Shown here piece after piece: positions 17,252 through 27,426 of a stretch of DNA of 64,000 nt (within the stretch, counting starts at the first letter, position 1; each line of letters opens with the position of its first letter). The position numbers and the translations under genes are program-made. The stretch is from Pontixanthobacter aquaemixtae. GTDB taxonomy: Bacteria; Pseudomonadota; Alphaproteobacteria; Sphingomonadales; Sphingomonadaceae. The DNA lies in contig NZ_WTYX01000002.1 in the NCBI RefSeq assembly GCF_009827395.1, positions 434,001 to 498,000 on the forward strand, in the 5' to 3' direction. The notes under the pieces were generated by a model. The model saw nothing but the letters and a program-made list of their open reading frames with translations. It did no database searches and was not told the DNA's origin.

Positions 17252-17767
17252 ATGACACTCTATGACCAAACAATCGCCGTCTACCGCCAATCTTTGAAGA
17301 CGCTATCGGGCATTCTCGACAAGGCTGCCGCGCACGAAAAAGGACCGTCCCTGCTGGAAGCCCGGCTTGCGGAGGATATGCATCCGCTGGCGACGCAGAT
17401 CCGCTTTGTCGGCAACCTTCCCGGCGAAGCGATGGAGCGGCTGACCGGCCGCAGCTTCACTTCACGCGAGGAGAATGACACGTCCTTCGCCGATGCCAAG
17501 CAAGCTCTTGCGGATATTGATGAATTTCTTGCCTCGATCGAGGCAGCTGAATTGAAGGATGCCGGGGAGACCATGGTGCTCGACATTCCCAACGGCATGG
17601 AATTCACATTGAAAGTCGAAGAATATGTTCGCGACTGGTCAATACCCAATTTCTATTTTCACCTGACCACTGCCTATGCCATCCTGCGTTCGGAAGGCGT
17701 GGAATTGGGTAAAGCAGATTTCATGTCGCATATGTTCAAATATGTGACCAAGGGCCCCGATAGCTAG
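17252..17767 (+). CDS. DUF1993 domain-containing protein
   Basis: A 171-residue protein of the DinB-like/DUF1993 group, predicted four-helix bundle. Visible are MTLYDQTIAVYRQSLKTLSGIL, a histidine in AAHEKG, LAEDMHPLATQIRFV, and a late YFHLTTAYAILRSEGVELGK typical of DUF1993. These bundles may bind a metal through histidines but no activity is established. The start ATG 17252 has AAGGAG 7 nt upstream; the longer in-frame ORF (from 17111) reads through non-coding sequence. The gene stands alone. Confidence 0.88.
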   Translation: MTLYDQTIAVYRQSLKTLSGILDKAAAHEKGPSLLEARLAEDMHPLATQIRFVGNLPGEAMERLTGRSFTSREENDTSFADAKQALADIDEFLASIEAAELKDAGETMVLDIPNGMEFTLKVEEYVRDWSIPNFYFHLTTAYAILRSEGVELGKADFMSHMFKYVTKGPDS

Positions 17768-17842
17768 GATCCGGCCGGCCAGGGCGCAGTCGGCAAGCGG
17801 CACGAGTTGCGCCGCGCAACAAGTGCTGTCTTGCTGTCACCT

Positions 17843-18418
17843 TCAAGTTAGGCCTGCCTCTTCGATTGCCGCGGCATGGTGCTTCGCATTTTCGGCATAA
17901 TGCGCGACGCCCACTTGCATACCGGCAATCGCCGGATCGGGCAGATCGCGGAGGAATTTCGCGGGGCGTCCCGCCCATAATTGGCGCGGCTCCATTACTT
18001 TGCCTTCGGTCAGCATCGCGCCAGCCGCCAGCATTGCGTCGCTGCCGATACGCGAATCGTTCATGGCAATTGCCCCAAGCCCGATAAAGCCGCGATCCTC
18101 GACAGTGCAGCCATGGACCATGGCCATATGTCCGACCAGCACATCATCCCCGATTATGCAGGGGGATCCGCCCGGGCTGCCCGGCCGTTCGGGATCGCAA
18201 TGGACAACGCTGCCATCCTGGATGTTGGTGCGCTCTCCGATCACGATACGGCTGACATCAGCGCGCAGAACGCAATTGTACCAAACCGATGAATCCGCCC
18301 CGATCTCGACATCACCCACCAATACACAGCCCGGCGCAATAAACGCGCTGTCGTGAATTTTCGGGCTCTTACCGTGGATCGGGATGATCGATACGCCGGG
18401 GCGGTTGGCATTGCTCAT
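17843..18418 (-). CDS. Gamma carbonic anhydrase family protein
   Basis: Left-handed beta-helix hexapeptide-repeat protein, 191 residues, trimeric in the family. The zinc-histidine positions are present: VVHCDPERP, and GHMAMVHGC with two histidines. It also shows VWYNCVLRADVSRIVIG and GLGAIAMNDSRIG. Many homologues annotated as YrdA/PaaY hydrate CO2 weakly or have no proven activity. I chose MSNANRPGVSIIP (ATG 18416-18418), whose start overlaps the stop of the upstream GNAT gene by 4 bp (ATGA). Confidence 0.9.
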   Translation of the reverse strand: MSNANRPGVSIIPIHGKSPKIHDSAFIAPGCVLVGDVEIGADSSVWYNCVLRADVSRIVIGERTNIQDGSVVHCDPERPGSPGGSPCIIGDDVLVGHMAMVHGCTVEDRGFIGLGAIAMNDSRIGSDAMLAAGAMLTEGKVMEPRQLWAGRPAKFLRDLPDPAIAGMQVGVAHYAENAKHHAAAIEEAGLT

Positions 18419-18986
18419 AATGTGGTTTCCTGTGTTTTGGTCCATTCCTCGCGCGTGATGGAATAGACGATAATTTCTTCTGCGCCGAATTCGTCATTGG
18501 CAAAGTCCAGATCCTTGCGGCGCGTCATTCCCATACGCTTCATCAGACCCCAGCTGCCGATATTCTCGTCGACCGTGAGCGCAATAATATGCGGTGCGCC
18601 GAATTGTTCGAAGCCAGCCTTCAGCGTCGCTTCGGCTGCTTCGCGCGCATAGCCTTTACCCCAGGCATCCTCGCGCAAGCGCCAGCCGGCCTCATGCTCG
18701 CCCATCGGGCCACCTTCCTGATTGGAACGTTTGAGCCCGCAAAAGCCAAGCAGCTCACCCGCCAGATGGCCGCCATCATCCTTGCGTTCGACCACCCAGA
18801 AAGTGAAACCGTGATCGCGGCGATAGCCCTCCAGCCGGTCGCGCATCCATTGTTTCTTACCCTCGTCCAGCACACCCCCGAGCCAGCGCATCACCGCGGG
18901 GGTATTCGTGTGCTGAAAGAAAGGAGCCCAATCCTTTTCGCGCCAATCGCGCAGGATCAACCGGTCGGTTTCGAGGTAAAAGCCGC

Positions 18987-18990
<4 letters not shown>
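18415..18990 (-). CDS. GNAT family N-acetyltransferase (RimJ/RimL type)
   Basis: Acetyl-CoA-dependent N-acetyltransferase, about 191 residues, of the Acetyltransf_3 group. It has LETDRLILRDWREKDW, ELLGFCGLKR, AGWRLREDAWGKGYAREAA (acetyl-CoA loop) and ENIGSWGLMKRMGM. The substrate is unknown; relatives modify ribosomal proteins or small molecules. The start MSGFYLETDRL (18990) overlaps the stop of the preceding GNAT by 4 bp. The two adjacent GNATs share the same motif order and probably arose by tandem duplication. Confidence 0.88.
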
Positions 18991-20559
<1,569 letters not shown>

Positions 20560-20592
20560 TCACGGTTCAATCGCAGAACGGCGCGTGCGCGT

Positions 20593-22248
20593 TCAATTGG
20601 CGCTTTTGGGCCGCTCCAGCTTCTCGATCTCTCTTTCGGGCTCGCTCCGTTCGGACGCCTCGGGAACAAGATCGGCAAGCGCGGCGCCTTCTTCGACCAG
20701 TTTGAGCTTGGCCAGCGCGGCGCGGAATTTGCGCAGATCATCGCCAGACAATTGCGCCCGCGTCACAAAGCGCACCGAAGCAGGATTTACCGAACGGCCA
20801 TTGCGATACATCTCATAATGGAGGTGCGGGCCGGTGGAGAGGCCTGTCGATCCGACATAGCCGATCACTTGCCCGCGCTGCACCGATTGGCCGCCGCGCA
20901 CTGCGATGCGGCTCATATGGCAATATCGGGTGGCGAGCCCGCCCGCATGGTTCAGTCGTACCGCATTGCCGCAGCCGCCCATCCGCCCCGCACCAACCAC
21001 GCGCCCGTCAGTAACGGCGACAATCGGAGTGCCGCGGCTGGCGCGGAAATCAAGCCCGGCATGCATCCGCCGATATCCGAGTATCGGGTGCCGGCGCATG
21101 CCATAGCGCGAGCTGATCGGCCCGGGGACAGGCGCGACTAAGCCGCTGCGCTGCTCGCCCACGCCCGATGCTTCGTAGAAACGGCCATCGCTGCCCCAGC
21201 GCATCAGCTGTGTTCTCGATTCACCGCCGCGGTCGATCCCGGCATAGAGCAATTTGCCCGCCTGGCGCTCACCTGTGGCGGCGCGGCGGTGCGAAATGAT
21301 AATGTCGAACGTGTCAGTCGGGCGGACCGAACGGTCGAGATCGATCTGGTCGCCCAAAGCTTCAAGATATTGTTGAACCGCGCTTGCCGGAGCGCCCGCG
21401 GCGCGTGCCGAGCGGTACAGGCTTTGGCCAACGGTTCCGCGAATCCTCAGCGGTGTGTCATCGACACGAATGGGTACGCGCTTGAGCGCCAGATTGCCGT
21501 CAATCCGATCGATCTGCAGCGCCAGATCGAAGCGCGCGCGAAAATTGAGATTGTCGAGCGGGCGCGTTTGACCTGCAGCAGGGCGGCGGCCCAGCGTTAT
21601 GTCAACCTGAGTGCCCGATTCGATGTCGCCCAGCGGCATGGTTCGCGCGATCAACTCGCTGACCCGCTGTGCATCGGCAGAACCCACGCCCGCACGCTGC
21701 AGCATCCGGCCAAAACTGTCGCCGCGCGCCAGCGTGGCCAGAATATCGATGCTAGGCCGTTCGGGCGCGCTTTCCAGTTCTACCACGGCAGGGGTCGCGC
21801 CCATTCTGCGCCCGGTATCGGCGCCCAGCGCCAAAGGCAGGATCATCTGGCTGCGAAACTCGTCGCGCGCGGCTTCATCCACTTGCATGGCAGGCGCCGC
21901 TTCGAGCGGGGAGAAATCGGGCCACATCAACAAAGACAGCGCCGACAGGCCGAGCAGGGTTCCAAGTCCCCTGAACCAGCGCCGGCTGCCAATCCCTTCC
22001 GCCAGATCCGGCGCGAGATCGGCCTTTTCAAGCTTTTCCGAGGCAGCGAAGCGCCACTCGTCAAATTTTTCTGTCAGTCCCTTCGCGCGAAGGAGGATCT
22101 TGGGTTCTCCGGAAACTGCGGCATGGTCATGCGCGGGATCGTACGCAGAGTCATGCGCAAGCACAGCGCTACGCCATGACGTCTCGTCATTGTTCCCGGG
22201 CTCTCCGGAACCTTCAATTTCGCGAGGTGTAAACAACCCGCTCTCCAA
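20593..22248 (-). CDS. M23 family metallopeptidase with N-terminal membrane segment and LysM/OapA-like region
   Basis: A 551-residue cell-wall endopeptidase. It has a long cytoplasmic N-terminus, one transmembrane helix (about 92-110, LGTLLGLSALSLLMWP), then a periplasmic region with SIDILATLARGDSFGRMLQRAGV like the Csd3/OapA-type domains of large M23 peptidases. The C-terminal LytM domain has intact ligands: MHAGLDFRASRG (HxGxD) and GPHLHYEMYRNG (HxH). A perfect palindrome and a CtrA-type TTAA-N7-TTAA box lie 60-86 bp upstream of the start, suggesting cell-cycle control. It probably opens peptide crosslinks during growth or division. Confidence 0.88.
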   Translation of the reverse strand: MESGLFTPREIEGSGEPGNNDETSWRSAVLAHDSAYDPAHDHAAVSGEPKILLRAKGLTEKFDEWRFAASEKLEKADLAPDLAEGIGSRRWFRGLGTLLGLSALSLLMWPDFSPLEAAPAMQVDEAARDEFRSQMILPLALGADTGRRMGATPAVVELESAPERPSIDILATLARGDSFGRMLQRAGVGSADAQRVSELIARTMPLGDIESGTQVDITLGRRPAAGQTRPLDNLNFRARFDLALQIDRIDGNLALKRVPIRVDDTPLRIRGTVGQSLYRSARAAGAPASAVQQYLEALGDQIDLDRSVRPTDTFDIIISHRRAATGERQAGKLLYAGIDRGGESRTQLMRWGSDGRFYEASGVGEQRSGLVAPVPGPISSRYGMRRHPILGYRRMHAGLDFRASRGTPIVAVTDGRVVGAGRMGGCGNAVRLNHAGGLATRYCHMSRIAVRGGQSVQRGQVIGYVGSTGLSTGPHLHYEMYRNGRSVNPASVRFVTRAQLSGDDLRKFRAALAKLKLVEEGAALADLVPEASERSEPEREIEKLERPKSAN

Positions 22249-22308
22249 TAGAGATCGCGCGAGAATGCCGCGCGACCGACCCTGCGGTCTCCTATGCGCA
22301 GTTCTGTG

Positions 22309-22328
22309 CGGAATTAAAGTTAATTCCG
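22309..22328. promoter_or_regulatory. Perfect 9-bp palindrome between divergent M23 peptidase and helicase genes
   Basis: CGGAATTAA-AG-TTAATTCCG: both 9-base arms match perfectly around a 2-base centre. It lies 61 bp upstream of the minus-strand M23 start (22248) and 114 bp before the helicase start (22442). Its right arm overlaps the CtrA-type box at 22320-22334. A dimeric repressor operator is one reading; the palindrome may also simply include paired TTAA half-sites. Confidence 0.55.
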
Positions 22329-22334
22329 GCTTAA
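22320..22334. promoter_or_regulatory. Putative CtrA box TTAA-N7-TTAA
   Basis: TTAATTCCGGCTTAA matches the CtrA consensus TTAA-N7-TTAA exactly. It lies in the 193-bp gap between the divergent M23 peptidase and helicase genes. CtrA is the master cell-cycle regulator of alphaproteobacteria and controls cell-wall and division genes. ctrA itself is not in the window. Confidence 0.5.
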
Positions 22335-22441
22335 ATTGCGGCCATCAGACTCGCTGGCGGGATGGATTGTTGATCGCTTGCGTCCGGTGGTTGCTGGAGC
22401 GGCTGCCCAATGCCACACTAGACGCGCAACAATCCTATACC

Positions 22442-24964
22442 ATGCGCAACCAATCCACTCTCAAGGCGGTCCTCGGGCCAACCAATACCGGCAAGACCCA
22501 TCTCGCCATCGAGCGCATGTGCGCTCATTCGAGCGGTGCGATGGGTTTTCCCCTGAGGCTCCTTGCGCGCGAGGTTTATGACCGGGTGGTTGCGATCAAG
22601 GGCGAGAGCCAGGTTGCGCTGATCACGGGTGAAGAGCGGATCGAGCCGCCCAATGCCCGCTATTTCCTGTGCACGGCCGAAGCGATGCCCAAAAATGGCG
22701 GGGGCCACGCATTTGTTGCGCTCGACGAGGCGCAGCTCGCCGGAAATCGCGAACGCGGTCATATCTTCACCGATCATCTGCTTCATGCGCGCGGGCGGGA
22801 GGAAACGCTGATGCTTGGCGCGGCAACGCTCGAGCCGCTGGTTCGTTCGCTGCTGCCAGAGGCAGAAATCACCGGGCGCCCGCGTTTCTCCACTCTCACC
22901 CATATCGGGCCGCGCAAGCTCTCGCGATTGCCCCCGCGCAGCGCGATCGTCGCCTTTTCTGCAGAGCAGGTTTACACAGTGGCGGAGATGCTGCGCCGTT
23001 TTCGTGGTGGTTCGGCGATTGTCATGGGGGCGCTCAGCCCCGAAACGCGCAATCGTCAGGTCGAATTGTTCCAGTCGGGCGAAGTGGATTACATCGTTGC
23101 CACCGATGCGATCGGGATGGGGCTCAATCTCGATATCAATCACGTGGCCTTCGCCTCGCTCAAGAAATTTGACGGAATGCGCATGCGGCGGCTCCGCCCC
23201 GCGGAAATGGCACAGATTGCCGGTCGTGCGGGGCGTCACCAACGCGATGGTACATTCGGGACGCTGGCTGGTGCGGGTGACACCAATGCCGAACCCGCCG
23301 AATTTACCGAAGAAGAAGTATACGCGATCGAAGAGCACAAATTTGCTCCGATGACCAAGCTCTATTGGCGGGAGTCGCAGCCGCGTTTTGACACGATCAA
23401 GACGCTGATCGGCGATCTTGAACGCGTTCCCCACGAACCGGAACTCAAGATTGTTCCGGAAACGGTGGATCTCGCGATCCTCAAGCGGCTGGCGGACGAA
23501 TCCGAGGGAGCGGCGGAGAGATTAGGCGTCAAGACGGCGTCACAAGTACGCAGATTCTGGGAAGTTTGTTCGCTTCCTGACTTCCGTCAGCAAGGCGCGG
23601 AAACCCATTCCCGCTTTGTCGCGCGCTTGTGGCAAGATCTGCGGCAAGACTATATCGGGGCCGATTATATCGCCGCGCGTATTTCCGAGCTCGACAATAT
23701 GCAGGGTGACATTCATGCCCTTCAGGGACGGATCGCCGCGATCCGCAGCTGGGCCTATATCTGCCAGCGCCCCGATTGGGTGCTTGCCCGCGATGAAATG
23801 GCTGCGCGGGCCAGAGCGGTGGAAGCCAAGCTGTCCGATGCGCTACACGGGCGGTTGACCGAACGATTTGTAAATAGAAGGACCGCGATCCTGATGAAAT
23901 CTCTGGGCCAGGATGCCTCGCTGCTGGCAGTGTCGCTCGCCGATGACGGTACGCTATGTGTGGAAGACGAGCCGATTGGCAAAGTGGAGGGCTTCCGCTT
24001 CACCGTTGATCCCAGCGCCAATCACACCGACCGGAAAATGTTGCTCTCTGCCGGAGAAAAGGCGTTGCCGCGTATTCTGGGGGAGAAAGCGCGGAAACTT
24101 GTTGCCGAGGGGCTGGACGAACTCGCCTTGAAGAAGGGCGGCATCTGGTGGGCGGGGCAGCGCATCGCGAAGATTGATCCGGGCAAGAATTCGGTGGAAG
24201 CGAAGATCATCCTTTCGCGTGAGCTGGATGTTCTGACCGAACGGGACCGCGCCCAGTTGCTTGCAGCACACGAAGGGTGGCTGGCGAAGCAGATCGAGCC
24301 AATCGCGCCTTTGGGTAAAATGGAACAAGCCACGCACGATGCCGATGCGAGCTCGCAAGCGCGCGCATTGCTGCTGACGCTGATCGCGGGGCATGGCTTT
24401 ATCACGCGCGAGAAAGCCGGGCTTGAGCATTTGCCCAAGGAAGTCAGGCCTTTCTTGCGCCGCCTTGGTGTCACGTTCGGCGCGCTCGACATATTTGCGC
24501 CGGCATTGCTCAAGCCTGCTCCGCGGATGGTGCTTCACGCGATGGGTGTTGACCGCAGGCCTCTGAACGAAGCGATGATCCCGGTTATCGACGGGAAGGG
24601 CAAGCACCCGTCCGGCTATCGCCCGGCCGGAAAGCAGGCGGTTCGGATCGATGTGGCCGAAAAGATCTTGAAGGCCGCTTTTGAGGCGCGCGCAAATTCG
24701 GGCAAGAGGCGCTTTCTCATTGATCCTTCGCTGGCAATTTCGACGGGGCTGACATTCGATAGTTTCAAACGGCTTCTGGGTGCGGCGGGTTTTCGCAACC
24801 ATCCGGGCAAGGCTTTGGCCGAAGGCGCTCTGGGGCCGCCATCGCCGGACAATTGGGAATGGCGTCCGTCGCGCAAGAAGCAGCAGCGCTCCAGCAAGGG
24901 CAAACGCCCCGGCAAACCGCCACAGAACAACGCGTTTTCCGCCTTGGCTGATTTGATCACCTGA
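22442..24964 (+). CDS. SUV3-like DEAD/DExH helicase-related protein
   Basis: Superfamily 2 RNA helicase-like ATPase of the mitochondrial SUV3 group, about 840 residues. It has Walker A GPTNTGKTH near residues 12-20, motif II DEAQ (VALDEAQLAG), motif III-like GAATLEP, a second RecA domain with VATDAIGMGLNLDI, and motif VI AQIAGRAGRHQ. A long C-terminal region (about residues 330-840) follows, ending in a basic KKQQRSSKGKRPGK tail that may bind RNA. Bacterial homologues have no settled role; RNA turnover or ribosome assembly is inference. The start is ATG 22442. The next gene, an S4 RNA-binding protein, starts 13 bp downstream, supporting an RNA link. Confidence 0.9.
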   Translation: MRNQSTLKAVLGPTNTGKTHLAIERMCAHSSGAMGFPLRLLAREVYDRVVAIKGESQVALITGEERIEPPNARYFLCTAEAMPKNGGGHAFVALDEAQLAGNRERGHIFTDHLLHARGREETLMLGAATLEPLVRSLLPEAEITGRPRFSTLTHIGPRKLSRLPPRSAIVAFSAEQVYTVAEMLRRFRGGSAIVMGALSPETRNRQVELFQSGEVDYIVATDAIGMGLNLDINHVAFASLKKFDGMRMRRLRPAEMAQIAGRAGRHQRDGTFGTLAGAGDTNAEPAEFTEEEVYAIEEHKFAPMTKLYWRESQPRFDTIKTLIGDLERVPHEPELKIVPETVDLAILKRLADESEGAAERLGVKTASQVRRFWEVCSLPDFRQQGAETHSRFVARLWQDLRQDYIGADYIAARISELDNMQGDIHALQGRIAAIRSWAYICQRPDWVLARDEMAARARAVEAKLSDALHGRLTERFVNRRTAILMKSLGQDASLLAVSLADDGTLCVEDEPIGKVEGFRFTVDPSANHTDRKMLLSAGEKALPRILGEKARKLVAEGLDELALKKGGIWWAGQRIAKIDPGKNSVEAKIILSRELDVLTERDRAQLLAAHEGWLAKQIEPIAPLGKMEQATHDADASSQARALLLTLIAGHGFITREKAGLEHLPKEVRPFLRRLGVTFGALDIFAPALLKPAPRMVLHAMGVDRRPLNEAMIPVIDGKGKHPSGYRPAGKQAVRIDVAEKILKAAFEARANSGKRRFLIDPSLAISTGLTFDSFKRLLGAAGFRNHPGKALAEGALGPPSPDNWEWRPSRKKQQRSSKGKRPGKPPQNNAFSALADLIT

Positions 24965-24977
24965 TGGCCATGCGCGC

Positions 24978-25244
24978 ATGAGGATAGACCGGCTGCTGTG
25001 CTATTTGCGCTTCGTCAAAACACGAAGCCAGGCACATCAATTGGTCGAAGCCGCCCATATCCGCTGCAATGGAATACGTGTTGATCGTGATAGCCACGCT
25101 GTTGCGGTGGGCGACGTGCTGGTCATTCCCGTAGGGGCAGAGGTTCGGATCGTGGAAATTCTGGCGCTTCCGCAGCGGCGCGGGCCGGCCGCTGAAGCGC
25201 AGTCATGCTATCGCCTTCTTGACCCGCAAGCAGAACGACCATAG
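24978..25244 (+). CDS. S4 domain RNA-binding protein (Hsp15-like)
   Basis: An 88-residue protein made of one S4 domain: MRIDRLLCYLRFVKTRSQAHQLVEAAHIRCNG is the helical S4 core, followed by VGDVLVIPV. Hsp15 family proteins bind free 50S subunits carrying nascent chains. It is shorter than E. coli Hsp15 (133) and lacks the basic C-tail. It follows the helicase by 13 bp and precedes fdxA; this helicase-S4-fdxA-carD order is common in alphaproteobacteria. Confidence 0.9.
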   Translation: MRIDRLLCYLRFVKTRSQAHQLVEAAHIRCNGIRVDRDSHAVAVGDVLVIPVGAEVRIVEILALPQRRGPAAEAQSCYRLLDPQAERP

Positions 25245-25284
25245 CAGGCTGAAAAGCGTTTCAGAGTAAAGGGAATACGCCGCA

Positions 25285-25623
25285 ATGACCTATGTCGTCA
25301 CTGACGCATGCATCAAATGCAAATATACCGACTGCGTCGAAGTCTGTCCGGTGGACTGCTTCTACGAAGGTGAAAACATGCTGGTCATCAATCCCAGCGA
25401 ATGCATCGATTGCGGCGTTTGCGAGCCTGAATGTCCGGCGGAAGCGATCCTGCCCGATACCGAAGACGGCCTTGAGAAGATCCTCGAGCTGAACACCAAA
25501 TACTCAGCCGAATGGCCCAATATCACCAGCCAGAAAGAACCCCCAGTCGATGCCGACGACTACAAGGGCATGGAAGGCAAGATGGAGCAATTCTTCTCTC
25601 CAGAGCCGGGCGAAGGCGACTAA
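25285..25623 (+). CDS. fdxA: Ferredoxin FdxA (7Fe, [3Fe-4S][4Fe-4S])
   Basis: Small soluble electron carrier, 112 residues. The cysteine pattern [18 protein letters not shown] and [16 protein letters not shown] is that of seven-iron ferredoxins, and the C-terminal acidic extension (about residues 57-112) matches the FdxA type. The redox partner is not known. It lies in the helicase-S4-fdxA-carD block. Confidence 0.95.
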   Translation: MTYVVTDACIKCKYTDCVEVCPVDCFYEGENMLVINPSECIDCGVCEPECPAEAILPDTEDGLEKILELNTKYSAEWPNITSQKEPPVDADDYKGMEGKMEQFFSPEPGEGD

Positions 25624-25896
25624 CTCCATCCTGCAAAGCTGATTTTCGAGTCCGAATCCACGAGGATTCTGGCCCAATTTGCTGCACCCGCGAATGCGAC
25701 TCGCAATTTTGCGCGATTCGTGTTATATAATGTCGCATCCACGTTGGTTTGTACCAATTGCAAGCCGGCGTTGGGCGGATATCTGAAAGGGCGCAGACCA
25801 CTCACCACAGCGCAAAAGAGGTTTCGACCGGACCGCGTGTCCGGCCGCAGGTTAATTTGACTGTTCGGTGGTGTAGCCCGCACGAAAGGACTTTTT
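25624..25896 (+). promoter_or_regulatory. carD leader and promoter region
   Basis: A 273-bp gap between fdxA and carD. A perfect -10 TATAAT occurs at 25726-25731 with no clear -35 at 16-18 bp. The transcript would have a leader of about 160 nt containing a perfect hairpin CCGGAC-CGCGT-GTCCGG (25828-25844). GGTTAATTTGAC lies at 25850-25861 and an AAGGA ribosome binding site precedes the ATG. No ORF or known RNA family is visible. Confidence 0.5.
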
Positions 25897-26433
25897 ATGG
25901 CAGCCAAAGGCTTGGCCTTCGATGTCGGCGACTATGTCGTCTACCCAAAACACGGCGTTGGCCGTGTGACAGAAATCGAGAATCAAGAAATCGCCGGAAT
26001 GGAGCTGGAGCTGTATGTTCTGCGGTTTGAAAAAGAGCGGATGACGCTGCGGGTGCCCACCAACAAGGTCGAAGCCATCGGCATGCGGAAACTGTCGAGC
26101 GACAAGACGCTGAAAGAAGCGATGGAAACGCTCAAGGGCAAACCCAAAGTGAAGCGGACCATGTGGAGCCGCCGTGCGCAGGAATATGAAGCGAAGATCA
26201 ATTCGGGCGATCTGGTGTCGATCGCCGAAGTGACGCGCGACCTGTTCCGCCCCGACGACCAGCCAGAGCAAAGCTATTCCGAGCGGCAGATTTTTGAAGC
26301 CGCCTCCAGCCGTCTCGCCCGCGAGCTTGCAGCGATGGACAAGACCGACGAGCCCACAGCGCTCGAAAAGGTACTCGAAGTGCTGCGCGAACACGCTCCG
26401 CAATATTACGACAATGATGACGAAGATAGCTGA
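25897..26433 (+). CDS. carD: CarD family transcriptional regulator
   Basis: Binds the RNA polymerase beta subunit and the -10 upstream edge, stabilising open complexes. The 178-residue protein has an N-terminal RNAP-interacting Tudor-like domain (FDVGDYVVYPKHGVGRVTEIE) and a helical C-terminal DNA-binding domain (MWSRRAQEYEAKINSGDL, ERQIFEAASSRLARELA), with an acidic tail DNDDEDS. An intrinsic terminator lies 27 bp downstream, so it is probably monocistronic with a long leader. Confidence 0.94.
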   Translation: MAAKGLAFDVGDYVVYPKHGVGRVTEIENQEIAGMELELYVLRFEKERMTLRVPTNKVEAIGMRKLSSDKTLKEAMETLKGKPKVKRTMWSRRAQEYEAKINSGDLVSIAEVTRDLFRPDDQPEQSYSERQIFEAASSRLARELAAMDKTDEPTALEKVLEVLREHAPQYYDNDDEDS

Positions 26434-26460
26434 TCGACCAAGCGTCATTTAGCTTCGATG

Positions 26461-26487
26461 AGGGCCGTCCATCAGGGCGGCCCTTTT
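26461..26487 (+). terminator. Intrinsic terminator of carD
   Basis: AGGGCCG-10-nt loop-CGGCCCT followed by TTTT. The 7-bp GC-rich perfect stem and U-tract immediately after carD make a convincing rho-independent terminator. Confidence 0.85.
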
Positions 26488-26566
26488 CATATGCGGCCTT
26501 GTTCCCGCCTGCTTAGTGTATTATGTAGGCAATACGCTATCGCGAGTTTAGAGGAGGAAGCGCGCC

Positions 26567-27358
26567 GTGATCCAAAGATTATTCAAGAAAGTGATTCCAG
26601 CTGCCGCCGTCGCATTGTCCGTCGGCCTTGCTGGTTGCGACATGAACGTAAATATCGGCGATTCCGATGGCGTTCCGCTTGCCGAGCTCGACCAATCGGG
26701 CGATCCCCCGACCGAATTGGTCATGGCCGGCCCTGACAAGATTATCATTACCGATGGTGACGAACTGAGCATCGAAGTCGAAGGCGATGATGATGCGGTT
26801 GCCGATCTCCGCTTCTCTCTTGAAGGCGGAAAACTGGCAATCTCCCGCAAAAGCGAGTCATGGGGCAAAAGCCAGACCGCGACCGTTCGGGTGACCATGC
26901 CATCTCCCGAGGAGCTGGTTATCGCCGGATCGGGCACTGTCGAAGCGCAATCGCTCGCTCGCGATGCTGAGATCTCGATTGGTGGAAGCGGCAACGTCAC
27001 CATCGCAACCATCGACGCCGATCGCCTGAACATAAATGTTGGTGGATCAGGTTCGGTTAAATCCACCGGTTCGGTTGACAGGCTGGATGTGAATATTGGC
27101 GGTTCGGGCAATATCGATTTCAGCGAAGTCCAGGTCGATCGCGCAGAGATTAACATCGGCGGCAACGGGAATCTCAAATTTGCTTCCGATGGCACTGTTG
27201 AAGCCAACATTATGGGTTCGGGCAGTATCGATGTTGTTGGCTCTGCCGAATGCAAGCTCAACGCCTTCGGTTCGGGCAAGCTCAACTGCAAACCGGTTGC
27301 TGAAGGGTCAGACGACGCACCGGAAGCAGATGTGAAAGACGGCGACGAGGAAGCCTAA
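26567..27358 (+). CDS. Head GIN domain lipoprotein (DUF2807)
   Basis: A 263-residue protein with a lipobox signal peptide (VALSVGLAGC), probably outer-membrane attached and periplasmic. The DUF2807 beta-helix carries repeating GSG/GGSG turns: EELVIAGSGTVEAQSL, ISIGGSGNVTIATI, INVGGSGSVKS, VNIGGSGNIDF, INIGGNGNLKF. The family is implicated in adhesion or binding but function is unknown. The C-terminus is acidic (DAPEADVKDGDEEA). The start is GTG 26567 with GAGGAGG upstream. Confidence 0.88.
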   Translation: MIQRLFKKVIPAAAVALSVGLAGCDMNVNIGDSDGVPLAELDQSGDPPTELVMAGPDKIIITDGDELSIEVEGDDDAVADLRFSLEGGKLAISRKSESWGKSQTATVRVTMPSPEELVIAGSGTVEAQSLARDAEISIGGSGNVTIATIDADRLNINVGGSGSVKSTGSVDRLDVNIGGSGNIDFSEVQVDRAEINIGGNGNLKFASDGTVEANIMGSGSIDVVGSAECKLNAFGSGKLNCKPVAEGSDDAPEADVKDGDEEA

Positions 27359-27386
27359 TGGATCATTCAGCCTTTTGAGGCTATGC

Positions 27387-27426
27387 AGCGTCTGGAAAGG
27401 TCATTTCATGCTCCATTCCAGACGCT
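27387..27426 (+). promoter_or_regulatory. 11-bp hairpin enclosing the start of the next gene
   Basis: AGCGTCTGGAA (27387-27397) and TTCCAGACGCT (27416-27426) are perfect complements around an 18-nt loop. The loop holds the ATG (27408) of the small lipoprotein gene, and the Shine-Dalgarno-like GGAAAGG (27394-27400) is partly in the left arm. If formed in mRNA this would limit ribosome access. A second smaller hairpin AGCCT-TTTG-AGGCT lies at 27369-27382. Confidence 0.6.

Noticed and set aside
21611-22441. 5' extension of the helicase ORF
   Set aside because: The upstream 277 residues are antisense to the M23 peptidase. The conserved helicase N-terminus begins at MRNQSTLKAVLGPTNTGKTH (22442).
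23139-23150. CACGTG core considered as a further parS site
   Set aside because: Flanks (AATCACGTGGCC) do not match TGTTNCACGTGAAACA beyond the core. The same holds for the CACGTG near 47203.
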